Origin: Fluviicola chungangensis
GTDB lineage: Bacteria > Bacteroidota > Bacteroidia > Flavobacteriales_D > Crocinitomicaceae
Direction of reading: 5' to 3'
Assembly (NCBI RefSeq): GCF_007558725.1
Contig: NZ_VLPL01000002.1
Span: forward strand, 124,001-188,000
DNA length: 64,000 nucleotides
Below are positions 32,716 through 41,462 of the stretch, piece by piece. The notes under the pieces are model-generated. The model was given only the letters and a program-made list of their open reading frames with translations, did not search any database and was not told the DNA's origin. The position numbers were made by a program, and so were the translations under genes. Position 1 is the first letter of the stretch, and each line of letters opens with the position of its first letter.

Positions 32716-35103
32716 TTAAAGTTTAACTACCCGTTTGATGATTTTAATATCATTCAATTTCAGTTCTACCAGGTACACTCCTGCATTCAATTGGCTGAGG
32801 TCAAGAACTGTATTTGCCTGGTTGCTTTGACTTGTTTGCATCAATTGACCGGATAGGGAAAGAATGTTGTACGTAATTTTCTCGTGACCATCCTGTACAA
32901 AAGTCAATTTATCAGAAGTCGGGTTCGGGTACATTCCGATTGCATTCAGGTAATTTTCGCCGATTCCGTTGGATGAGGCGTCACCCACTCCTTCTCCTGC
33001 TGCAAACTGACCTCTTTCGCGATTGGACCTTACGGTATTAAAGTCTTGTGCTTTTTCGGCCGAACAGAACTCAGTTAATAAAAATTCAACCATGTAGTCC
33101 AATCCGGGAGTAGTGTAATCTACCCCATCTGTAAAAGTCAAAGTGGAACTTGGAACTGTTCCTGCTTGTTCCCAACCGTTCGCTGTGGTATATCTCCATA
33201 CAATGTAATCCGTAAATGCAGTCGTTCCTTCGTATGCATTCCAGTTGACCTGCACAGAATTGCTTCCCAAATCCAACAGATCAAGGTGGATTGTACGGTG
33301 TGCAATACTTAAGGGGCTTTCTTCACCACATACGTTTACAGCGCCGATTTTATAGCTCCATGAGCGTTCCGACGGAGATGCAATCACATCATTGAACAGG
33401 GAAATGTTGTCGAAGTCTACGGTATCAATTAATACGTATTCTCCTTGTGTGGAGGTTTCGCGGTAAATAGTATAATGGTCAATTCCTACTGTTTGCACTT
33501 TTTCCCAAACCAAGAGGTTGGTTGTGGTAAGGCTGTCTACTGTGATGATACACAAATCCTGTCTCAAGGGTTTTACAACCGGGATATTCCAGCCTTTAAT
33601 CGCCTTGCATCCGGTATTGGCTACCGTTAGCGTACAAACATAGTTTGCAGCAGGAACATCCGTTAAGTGTTGCGTGGTTGCTCCATTAGACCAAACAATA
33701 GACTGAACCGGATCTCCGGACCAAATCCAAAAATCGGTAAAGATTTTTCCGTCGTTTCCGCCACAGGCAGCCGGAATTACGTTTCCGGAAATATCTGCCG
33801 AGTTATTTTCACTTAAATAAACCGGTTTAATGGCCATACAATTATTTGCATCCGTTACGGTAGCGGAATATATACCAAACGATAAGTTGGAATTGATCTC
33901 TCCGGTGGTACCGTTTGACCAGATTGTTGTATAAGGTGCAGTTCCTCCGCTGATTGCATATACTTCGACTTCCCCGTCGTTTGAACCACAAGTTGGCTGT
34001 ACGTTATAATCCGCTTGAAAAGTTAATTTTTCCGGTTGTGCAACCGTAATTGCCTTTGAGATCATACAATTGTTGGCGTCCGTTGCATAGACAGTGTAGG
34101 TTCCTGCCAATAATCCGGTAACAGATGTACCCGTATGACCCGAAGTCCAAACATAAGTTACCGGAGTTGTTAAACCGGTTTGGGAAATCGTAATTGCCCC
34201 GTTTGCCTGGCTGTAGCAGGTTACGTCGGTTACGGTCTCATTGATTGAAACCCCCGCCGGATCAATTCCAAATGCTGCTGAAGTAGCACAATGATTGGTA
34301 TCAGTAAGGTAATACATGTATTGTCCTGCAGCCAGGGTGGATATGCTGGCTGTTCCGGTAACACCATTGGACCAGCTTTGGCTCAGAACGGGTGCTCCGC
34401 CGGTAACCGTAGCAACAGCCGCTCCTGTTGAAGTTCCGCAGGAAGTTGGTGTAGTGGCAATGGAAACGGAAGGAGAGATAAACAAATTAAGAGTCAGGAA
34501 ATCGTATGCCGGACAAACACCCTCGGAATACGTGTAGTTGATACCAACTACGTCGTTCGCAGTGTATCCCTGATCGAGCATATTGAATTCGGCATTCGGA
34601 TAGATCATTCCGTCATTATCAAACACTCCGCCGGCAGGACTAACGAACTGATTGAGATCAACTGTTCCTTCACTGGAACAGATTTGCGCATTATTTACGA
34701 AGGTAATTGTCGGAGTTTCCCCGATAACAACCGTTGGAAGCGTAAGGAATGCCGTGCCGATACCATCGCTTACTTCCAGGGTAATCACTACTGATCCTGA
34801 AACCGGAGTACCGTTTGTTGCATACAGGTAAGTATTCAGTGTAGCAACACCGGAAGTGGTTGCAGCATACATACCGGCATCAGGAATAATGGACTGATTG
34901 GAGGAAGTTATTGATACAATGGTAATGGGATCACCATCGATATCCGTTATTTCTAAGGGCTGAAAAAGAGCGGTTTCCCAGTTGTTTCCAGAGCAAAGTT
35001 GTGGATTGAGAACAGTTTGAGATAAGTTTAGTCCCGGTAATGTGTTTACTGCAAAAGACACAGAACACATCAGTATTCCGACAGTGGTAGCTAATATTCT
35101 CAT
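32716..35103 (-). CDS. T9SS-exported SprB-repeat adhesin (paralogue C)
   Basis: 795 aa, the shortest of the three. The signal MRILATTVGILMCSVSFAVN is followed directly by a cadherin/Ig-like region (about 20-210) instead of the large propeller of A and B. Then about four SprB-type repeats (about 215-500; 'VTCYSQANGAITIS', 'YTVYATDANNC'), two FN3-like modules ('HYTIYRETSTQGEY'), the linker AQDFNTVRSNRERG (about residue 685) and a type A sorting domain (MYPNPTSDKLTF, ending KRVVKL). It shares with B a nearly identical linker of the type GQFAAGEGVGDASSNG. A surface adhesin role is inferred. Confidence 0.88.
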   Translation of the reverse strand: MRILATTVGILMCSVSFAVNTLPGLNLSQTVLNPQLCSGNNWETALFQPLEITDIDGDPITIVSITSSNQSIIPDAGMYAATTSGVATLNTYLYATNGTPVSGSVVITLEVSDGIGTAFLTLPTVVIGETPTITFVNNAQICSSEGTVDLNQFVSPAGGVFDNDGMIYPNAEFNMLDQGYTANDVVGINYTYSEGVCPAYDFLTLNLFISPSVSIATTPTSCGTSTGAAVATVTGGAPVLSQSWSNGVTGTASISTLAAGQYMYYLTDTNHCATSAAFGIDPAGVSINETVTDVTCYSQANGAITISQTGLTTPVTYVWTSGHTGTSVTGLLAGTYTVYATDANNCMISKAITVAQPEKLTFQADYNVQPTCGSNDGEVEVYAISGGTAPYTTIWSNGTTGEINSNLSFGIYSATVTDANNCMAIKPVYLSENNSADISGNVIPAACGGNDGKIFTDFWIWSGDPVQSIVWSNGATTQHLTDVPAANYVCTLTVANTGCKAIKGWNIPVVKPLRQDLCIITVDSLTTTNLLVWEKVQTVGIDHYTIYRETSTQGEYVLIDTVDFDNISLFNDVIASPSERSWSYKIGAVNVCGEESPLSIAHRTIHLDLLDLGSNSVQVNWNAYEGTTAFTDYIVWRYTTANGWEQAGTVPSSTLTFTDGVDYTTPGLDYMVEFLLTEFCSAEKAQDFNTVRSNRERGQFAAGEGVGDASSNGIGENYLNAIGMYPNPTSDKLTFVQDGHEKITYNILSLSGQLMQTSQSNQANTVLDLSQLNAGVYLVELKLNDIKIIKRVVKL

Positions 35104-35214
35104 TATGTAGCGTTTTAATTTAGAAAGTTAAAATTAAGGAAACTATTAGAATAGAACTCATTGGAATAAATAATTTCCAAGTTAGAGTGTGTAGCTTACA
35201 AAGTATCGGTTGTT

Positions 35215-36576
35215 TTATGCGAATAAAGCTTTTAAAACTTCGTCAATTCTGGAACATGGCACCAGTTCGATCTTGAAATTGGATTGTTCGATTCCCTTGT
35301 TGTGTTTCGAAATAATGATCTTTTCAAATCCCAGTTTTTCCGCTTCGCGGATGCGCTGATCGATTCGGTTCACCGGACGGATTTCCCCGGACAAACCCAC
35401 TTCAGCGGAACAACAAATTGAACGGTCAATGGCAATGTCCGCATTACTGGATAATACGGCTGCTACCACTGCCAGGTCAATGGCTGGATCGTCTACGCGG
35501 ATTCCTCCTGCGATGTTCAGAAAGACGTCCTTTGCACCTAATTTAAAGCCACAGCGCTTTTCCATTACGGCAAGCAGCATGTTTAATCTGCGCAAATCGA
35601 ATCCCGTAGATGAACGTTGCGGCGTTCCATAAGCGGCGGTACTTACCAGGGCCTGGACCTCAATTAATAAAGGTCTTAGTCCTTCCAGGGTTGCAGCAAT
35701 CGAAACACCACTCAATTTACTGTCACCGGCGGAGATCAGAATTTCCGACGGGTTCTCTACCGTTCTTAAGCCCGAACCGTTCATTTCGTAAATCCCCAGT
35801 TCATTGGTGCTTCCGAAGCGATTTTTAATCCCCCGAAGCAAGCGATAAACATGGTGCTGGTCGCCTTCAAACTGCAATACAGCATCCACCATGTGTTCCA
35901 GTACTTTCGGACCTGCAAGCGACCCTTCTTTGGTGATATGACCGATCAGGAAGACCGGAACTTCAGTCATTTTTGCATAGCGTAGCAGCTGAGCCGTACA
36001 TTCGCGGATTTGGGAAATACTTCCAGGTGCGCTTTCGATCTGGGAACTGAATAGGGTTTGGATGGAATCCACGATCAATAGTTCGGGACTGGTTTCTTCC
36101 GCTTGTTTGAAAATGTTTTGGATGTTTGTTTCGGTCAAAATGAAACAGGAATCATTCTTTTGACCGATGCGTTCGGCACGCATTTTTATTTGCTGTTCGC
36201 TTTCCTCTCCTGAAACATACAACACACGTAACGATGTTTGTACGGCCAATTGGAGTAATAAAGTGGACTTTCCGATTCCCGGTTCACCGCCAAAAAGGAT
36301 GAGTGATCCCGGGACCAAGCCGTCTCCCAATACGCGGTTGATCTCGCTGTCCGGAAGAACAATTCTTCGCTGTCCGTTTGAAACAATTTCCTGCAGAACC
36401 TGCGCCTTGGCGGTCCGACCGGATGAAGTAGAGAAAGCAATGACCTGCGGCAATTGTTTTTCAACCAACTCTTCAACAAAGGTGTTCCATTCCCCGCAGG
36501 AAGGGCATTTCCCTAACCATTTTGGAGTTTCGTACCCACAATTTTGACAGAAAAAAGCTGATTTGATCTTTGCCAT
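35215..36576 (-). CDS. radA: DNA repair protein RadA (Sms)
   Basis: 453 aa. The N-terminal zinc finger has C10/C13 and C24/C27 (CQNCGY, CPSCGEW). A RecA-like ATPase follows with Walker A GGEPGIGKST (96-105) and the RadA-specific KNRFG motif (251-255), then a Lon-like C-terminal domain (about 275-450). RadA promotes branch migration and processing of recombination intermediates. Length is typical. Its promoter element abuts the start codon and the terminator of the upstream T9SS protease gene. Confidence 0.96.
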   Translation of the reverse strand: MAKIKSAFFCQNCGYETPKWLGKCPSCGEWNTFVEELVEKQLPQVIAFSTSSGRTAKAQVLQEIVSNGQRRIVLPDSEINRVLGDGLVPGSLILFGGEPGIGKSTLLLQLAVQTSLRVLYVSGEESEQQIKMRAERIGQKNDSCFILTETNIQNIFKQAEETSPELLIVDSIQTLFSSQIESAPGSISQIRECTAQLLRYAKMTEVPVFLIGHITKEGSLAGPKVLEHMVDAVLQFEGDQHHVYRLLRGIKNRFGSTNELGIYEMNGSGLRTVENPSEILISAGDSKLSGVSIAATLEGLRPLLIEVQALVSTAAYGTPQRSSTGFDLRRLNMLLAVMEKRCGFKLGAKDVFLNIAGGIRVDDPAIDLAVVAAVLSSNADIAIDRSICCSAEVGLSGEIRPVNRIDQRIREAEKLGFEKIIISKHNKGIEQSNFKIELVPCSRIDEVLKALFA

Positions 36577-36580
36577 AGTA

Positions 36581-36588
36581 CAAAATTA
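36581..36588 (-). promoter_or_regulatory. -7 promoter element abutting radA
   Basis: TAATTTTG on the minus strand, exact TAnnTTTG, 4 nt before the radA ATG. The upstream -33 region falls inside the terminator hairpin of the preceding gene (36590-36621). Confidence 0.5.
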
Positions 36589-36621
36589 AAAAAAGCTGTC
36601 CGCCTAAGCAGACAGCTTTTT
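36588..36621 (-). terminator. Terminator of T9SS protease
   Basis: A perfect 11-bp stem AAAAAGCTGTC/GACAGCTTTTT (36590-36600 with 36611-36621), 10-nt loop and a minus-strand T run. It lies 17 nt past the stop at 36639. Confidence 0.85.
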
Positions 36622-36638
36622 ATTTATTGCTAAATTGT

Positions 36639-38912
36639 TTATTTAATGATCAATTGTTTTGTACTGGTACCAAGCGCATTCTTCATTTGTACGAAATAAA
36701 CACCTGATGACAAATCAGAGATACTCATATTGGAAGAAGTCCCGTAAGTACTCATCTGCTTGACAATTGCTCCCTGGGCAGTTATCAGTGTGATTTCTTT
36801 AAGTGAATTATCGTTGCTTAGCCCGAACTCAACCAAATCAGTAGCCGGGTTAGGGTACAAGCTCCATGATTCCTGCAGATCATGAACTTCCTTCAGCCCG
36901 GATGTACCCACACAAATAATAGAAGTGTGACTGTTTCCAAATCCTGCATCTGCCGTGGTTAATTCGGCCAGCGTATCGGAACCCGATATCAGTTCGTAAT
37001 GTCCGGCGGGATTTCCGGACATCCCATCTCCGAAATCGTCAGTAATGATGAAGTGATAGCATCCATCTGCCAGGCAGAAAGAAGCGTTATAAGTTGCTCC
37101 GGTCCCGCTCGCTAAATCAGCATATGGCCCGCCGGTATAGAATGTTACATTCTCAGCCGTATTTGTCAGTGCCCAGGTTATTTCACTTCCCCAGCGATCC
37201 GTCGTCAAAGACAGGTCAACAATGGTTGGATTTACAATAATGGTGAAATTGGATTCTATGGTGTCATTGTTGTTGTTTTCATCTGTTCCTGTATTAGGAC
37301 CGGAAACGTATGTATTGAAAACGTGAGCTCCGCCTGCAAGGGTAGCAGAAGGTAAAGCAATGACCTGGCTTTGGTATTGATTTAATGAACCCGTCCATGC
37401 ATAAGTCTGACTAAAATCACCGTCATAACCATAATGGACGGTTGCACTTGTTAGCGCAGTGCTGCCATTGTTTATCAATGTGAATGATGGAGAAACCGAA
37501 GCTGAACAAATTGTTCCCGAAGCTCCTGAAATAGTAGATAATGCAGCATCTAATGCAACCCCCGGACCAGCCGGATCAACACCGTCAATGGTTAAGCTGC
37601 CTGTATTTGACGGATCCAGCCAAAATTTAAGTTGAGATGCATTTGTACCGCCACCTAACCAGGAAGTATATAGTTTTCCGTATTCATCGGACAAATTTGA
37701 TCCTCCGCACACAGAAGCACCTCCGTGCAATTGACCAACTGTTCTGTGATTTTGGTCAAATAAAGGGGATCCTGATGAACCTCCTTCTGTTACTCCGTTG
37801 TCCCAACTTGTCACACCCCAATGGCTGTCAGGAAGACCGCCATTAAATGTGGTGGAGATCAAAGGCGTGTTTTCAAAGGATATTTTTTTGATATCGCCGG
37901 CAGGATGGTGAATTCCAACTGCAGATGTTGCAGGAATGTCTGTAGCGTTAAACCCATTGTAATAAACACCCCAAGCTGGGTCCGGAGCAGAATTCAGTTC
38001 CGTTAAAGTAAAATCGGATGGGGAATAATTTGCTTTTAATACCCCACCGTTTATGTTCATAGTTGTCGGACCGTTATTCGAGGTGTTATTTGCAGTAGCA
38101 CAAATTGCCGTAGCAGGAGTTCGTTCCCATTTGAAACGAAATACCCAGCTTCCGGGTGAAGTACCACAGTGGTTCGCAGAAAGGAAATAAGGAATGATTG
38201 TTCCTGAAGTATTGTTGATTAAGGATCCGGTACAAAAACCTCCGCCGTTCACCATCATTGCAACGGAATTTCGCTGATTTTCCCATCCTGCTCCAATTGG
38301 GCAGTTCACATCGTACTCACAGTTTCCGGAACTGCCAAGTGCTTTCACTTCTGATTCCAGGTCAAAGTAACCATGGACCACAGTTCCCAAATGCAATTGG
38401 GAAGTCCCAGCTTCTTCTGCCGGCTCCTGCAACTCAATGATAACGACATCGTCATGAATTAATTCTGTTCCAAGCATGTGGTTCTCATTGTTGTTCAAAC
38501 TGGTATGAGCACCTATAAATTCTTTCTTTTCGCCATCCGACAAGTAAAGCCGGGCATTTTTGGAAAGTTGAAATTGATCGAAAATCAAGTTGATCGATAA
38601 TGCACCGGCTGAATTTATTTTTAGTTGGCGAACGACAGTTCCATTAGGTAAAACCTTGATTTCAGCAGTTGACATAAAATCAATATTAACGGGCAACTCT
38701 TTTCCGAAGCGCATTTCTTTTTCCAAGGTGCTTCCTCTTCTGATCATTTCATTGGTTGCTTCGATCTCGTTGTCCACAGAGACCATTTGAATCCCTTCCT
38801 TGGGCATTCCGACCTTATCTTTCCAGGAAAGAGGTGTTCCGATTTGCTGCACTTGGGAAATTCCGGAGAAGGAAATACACAACAATGCAACACTGAGTAG
38901 TTTTTTGTTCAT
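36639..38912 (-). CDS. T9SS-exported trypsin-like serine protease (lysyl endopeptidase type)
   Basis: 757 aa. Sec signal (MNKKLLSVALLCISFSGISQ), a propeptide-like region (about 25-190), then an S1-fold protease like Achromobacter lysyl endopeptidase. The catalytic triad is His248 (FLSANHCGTS), Asp300 (YSPSDFTL) and Ser380 (EGGSSGSPLF). Cysteine pairs typical of the family are present (CEYDVNCPIG, FCTGSL, CGG). A CARDB-like domain (about 455-565) is followed by a 'CLADGCYHFIITDDFGDG' jelly-roll-like domain and a type A sorting domain (SLYPNPATDLVEF, ending KQLIIK). The Lys-specific S1 pocket was not verified. It lies 21 nt after the redoxin gene, probably co-transcribed. Confidence 0.87.
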   Translation of the reverse strand: MNKKLLSVALLCISFSGISQVQQIGTPLSWKDKVGMPKEGIQMVSVDNEIEATNEMIRRGSTLEKEMRFGKELPVNIDFMSTAEIKVLPNGTVVRQLKINSAGALSINLIFDQFQLSKNARLYLSDGEKKEFIGAHTSLNNNENHMLGTELIHDDVVIIELQEPAEEAGTSQLHLGTVVHGYFDLESEVKALGSSGNCEYDVNCPIGAGWENQRNSVAMMVNGGGFCTGSLINNTSGTIIPYFLSANHCGTSPGSWVFRFKWERTPATAICATANNTSNNGPTTMNINGGVLKANYSPSDFTLTELNSAPDPAWGVYYNGFNATDIPATSAVGIHHPAGDIKKISFENTPLISTTFNGGLPDSHWGVTSWDNGVTEGGSSGSPLFDQNHRTVGQLHGGASVCGGSNLSDEYGKLYTSWLGGGTNASQLKFWLDPSNTGSLTIDGVDPAGPGVALDAALSTISGASGTICSASVSPSFTLINNGSTALTSATVHYGYDGDFSQTYAWTGSLNQYQSQVIALPSATLAGGAHVFNTYVSGPNTGTDENNNNDTIESNFTIIVNPTIVDLSLTTDRWGSEITWALTNTAENVTFYTGGPYADLASGTGATYNASFCLADGCYHFIITDDFGDGMSGNPAGHYELISGSDTLAELTTADAGFGNSHTSIICVGTSGLKEVHDLQESWSLYPNPATDLVEFGLSNDNSLKEITLITAQGAIVKQMSTYGTSSNMSISDLSSGVYFVQMKNALGTSTKQLIIK

Positions 38913-38933
38913 CGTTTATTTTATTTGGAGAGT

Positions 38934-39581
38934 TTACTTTTTAACACGTTTAATACTGCAACCTCTTGGTGGGGTAGTATTAACAACAATTTCCTTCCCC
39001 GAAGCGTTTGCTTCGATTGCGTTTTTCAGGTAGCTTTCGTCCGAACTGCGTTTACCGTCCTCTTTGTTGTCGATTGCCCCGGTATATACCAGTTCCATTT
39101 TATTGTTCAAAAGAAAAATGTGCGGAGTTGTTCTGGCCCCGAATGCATCGGCAAGCTGAGAGTTTTTATCTATCAGGTAAGGCATGGAGTATCCTTTTTC
39201 TTTGGCCCGTTTTTGCATGGCTTCCGGGGAATCGTCGCTATTTCTTTTTGCCTCATTGGAGTTGACCAAAACCATGTTGTATCCATGAGCGGCAGCAAAC
39301 CTGTTCAGATCGTTGTATTGTTTTTCCCAACCTTCAAAATGGTCGCTTCCTACTACAAAAGGACAGGTGTTGCAGGAGAAAACAACCAGCAGCCCCTTCT
39401 CTCCGCCTGATGTGCCCAATTGCATCATCTTGCCATCCAGGTTTTCCATTTTATAGTCCAACATGGGAACAATCTCACCGATCGGAAGTGTTTTCAGCTC
39501 TTCACTTTGTGCAAAAGAAAAGGCAGTCACCAAAAGAAAAATTCCGGAGATGGTATTTTTAATTGTACGGGAGAATAACAT
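38934..39581 (-). CDS. Secreted thioredoxin-like (redoxin) protein
   Basis: 215 aa from the ATG at 39581. The start chosen gives a signal peptide MLFSRTIKNTISGIFLLVTA; the longer frame overlaps the divergent gene's promoter region. A thioredoxin/peroxiredoxin-like fold of the PRX_like1 type with the active-site motif CNTCPF (C70/C73), 'VLVNSNE', and 'GARTTPHIFLLN', in which the cis-Pro loop is TTP. It likely acts as a periplasmic thiol oxidoreductase. It precedes the T9SS protease by 21 nt, and that protease is cysteine-rich, so assistance in its folding is conceivable but unproven. Confidence 0.82.
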   Translation of the reverse strand: MLFSRTIKNTISGIFLLVTAFSFAQSEELKTLPIGEIVPMLDYKMENLDGKMMQLGTSGGEKGLLVVFSCNTCPFVVGSDHFEGWEKQYNDLNRFAAAHGYNMVLVNSNEAKRNSDDSPEAMQKRAKEKGYSMPYLIDKNSQLADAFGARTTPHIFLLNNKMELVYTGAIDNKEDGKRSSDESYLKNAIEANASGKEIVVNTTPPRGCSIKRVKK

Positions 39582-39633
39582 ATTCAGTTGAAATATTTTA
39601 CATTTATCTGCCAATTTACGCTTTATTCCCAAT

Positions 39634-40848
39634 ATGAAAAAATCTTTAATCATTCTTTTTACGTTAATCAGCATTTCTGTTTACGCTCAGAATTTTGAAA
39701 TTTCGCCATTGAAACAGCCTTATTATGACATACTTGAGTGGAAAGGGATCGGTGCGCTGGCACTTAGCCGTGACCCGTCACTGACCCAGAAACAAGTTGA
39801 TCTGACAATGGTTTCGGGAGACAGTAAGAGTGCATGGCAGCAGGTCTATAATCCGATGGCAAAGGAAACATTCTTTATTTCAGAAGATGGTGGGAAATAT
39901 GCTTACTTTCTTGAAAACCTGGAATTGAAAGACAACAAAGTTTTTATTCATCAGTTGAGTGCTGCGGGGAATATCAAAGTCATGAACCTGAATTTTCTCG
40001 CTCCCATAAAACGCTTGGGAGGTTTCAGCCCGTCGGATTTATACTTAACGGATATCATTACAACCGAGAAGGCACTGCTTTGGATGTTCAGGCACCGCGA
40101 CAAGGAAAAACTGACAACTATCGCGGTTTCCATGACCCATCACAACTTCAACATGTATGCTTTTATCGTGTCAGAAAATGTGATCAGTTCTTCCAAAATA
40201 GAAGACCAGATCTCGTGGTACATTGCCGGGGAAAAAGGGGAGAATATTCTCTTTGCTGCCCGTTTGCATGCCGGTAAGGAAGCCGGTTGGAGAGTAAAGG
40301 AGTACAATCCGAAAGGTCAGATGGTAGGAGAACAGGTACTGGAACAGCGGGGAACGAATTTCATTGCACATACACGCGTAGGTTTTGGAAGAAGGGGAAG
40401 CGCCCTTCTGAAACGAAGTGAACCCAATGAAAAGGGAACGCTGGTCTTTGCCAACGGGGATTATTATGTCGGTGGGATAGAGCTGGACGGCACAACGGCA
40501 AATCTGATCAGTTACAAGTTGCAGGGAAAAGAGTGGAGCAAAGTCTGTTCATCCGCCTGTGCGGCATACAATGCCAAAAAAGACTTAGAGGTGGGGTGTT
40601 TCCGGATGGATGAAGGAATTGGCTGGTATGTGAATTCTTCCAAATCCGAAGGACATTTCCACAGCTTTGCTTCCGGCACAGGTGTTGTATCGGGGAGCAT
40701 TGATCAGGCAACTTCTAATCCCAGTCGTTTGCTTACTGCGGAATTTCCAAGTAAATTTGTAGTTGAATTGAACACAAAATGGCTGGTTTTCGACACAAAA
40801 CAATTGCCGACAAAAAACAGTTTAACCTTCGAATATAAGCAAAAATGA
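39634..40848 (+). CDS. Secreted protein of unknown function
   Basis: 404 aa with a Sec signal (MKKSLIILFTLISISVYAQ). The rest has regular beta strands suggestive of a propeller and no recognised motif, no lipobox and no sorting domain. It overlaps the uridine kinase start by 4 nt (ATGA), forming the head of a three-gene coupled operon with a sensor kinase. A periplasmic ligand-sensing partner role is a guess from context. Confidence 0.6.
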   Translation: MKKSLIILFTLISISVYAQNFEISPLKQPYYDILEWKGIGALALSRDPSLTQKQVDLTMVSGDSKSAWQQVYNPMAKETFFISEDGGKYAYFLENLELKDNKVFIHQLSAAGNIKVMNLNFLAPIKRLGGFSPSDLYLTDIITTEKALLWMFRHRDKEKLTTIAVSMTHHNFNMYAFIVSENVISSSKIEDQISWYIAGEKGENILFAARLHAGKEAGWRVKEYNPKGQMVGEQVLEQRGTNFIAHTRVGFGRRGSALLKRSEPNEKGTLVFANGDYYVGGIELDGTTANLISYKLQGKEWSKVCSSACAAYNAKKDLEVGCFRMDEGIGWYVNSSKSEGHFHSFASGTGVVSGSIDQATSNPSRLLTAEFPSKFVVELNTKWLVFDTKQLPTKNSLTFEYKQK

Positions 40849-41462
40849 TTATTGGAATTTGTGGAGGCAGCGGATCCGGAAAGACAACACTTTTAAAACG
40901 TCTAGCGTCATTTTATGGGGAACTTCACCCCACGGTTTTTTCCATGGATAATTATTATCTGCCGATTGATCAGCAGATCCTGGATGAAAATGGTCATGTC
41001 AATTTCGATTTGCCGACCGCATTGGATAAGGAACGTTTGGTAGCTGATCTGAAGGACCTGAAAGAAGGAAAATCGATTGAAGTGAAGGAGTATCATTTCA
41101 ATGCACCACCCAATAAAAATGTACTGATCACATTGGATCCTTCTCCTATTATTATTGTTGAAGGCTTGTTTTTGTTTCAATATTCAGAGGTTTATCAATT
41201 ATTGGATTTCTCCATATTTATGGATGTTGATCCGGATGTCCAATTGGACAGAAGATTGTACCGGGATCTGGAGACCAGGGGATATTCGCGCGAAGAAATT
41301 ATGTACCAGTGGAAGCATCATGTGATCCCTTGCTATGAGAAATACCTTAAACCATACATGCACCTGGCAGATTTTGTCTTTGAAAATGATCAGCAGGCAG
41401 ATTTGGAATTTGAAAGGCTCATTCACATGCTGACTCCCAAATTATTATGTTTAAAAGAATAA
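40845..41462 (+). CDS. udk: Uridine kinase
   Basis: 205 aa P-loop kinase. Walker A GGSGSGKT (7-14), the DNYYLPID segment of uridine kinases, NFDLPTALD (the FD.P.A.D motif), 'YHFNAPP', and 'PIIIVEGLFLF'. It phosphorylates uridine/cytidine with ATP or GTP in pyrimidine salvage. Length matches the family (about 200-215). Both ends overlap neighbours (4 nt with the secreted protein gene, 16 nt with the kinase gene), an unusual coupling for a salvage enzyme. Confidence 0.9.
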   Translation: MIIGICGGSGSGKTTLLKRLASFYGELHPTVFSMDNYYLPIDQQILDENGHVNFDLPTALDKERLVADLKDLKEGKSIEVKEYHFNAPPNKNVLITLDPSPIIIVEGLFLFQYSEVYQLLDFSIFMDVDPDVQLDRRLYRDLETRGYSREEIMYQWKHHVIPCYEKYLKPYMHLADFVFENDQQADLEFERLIHMLTPKLLCLKE

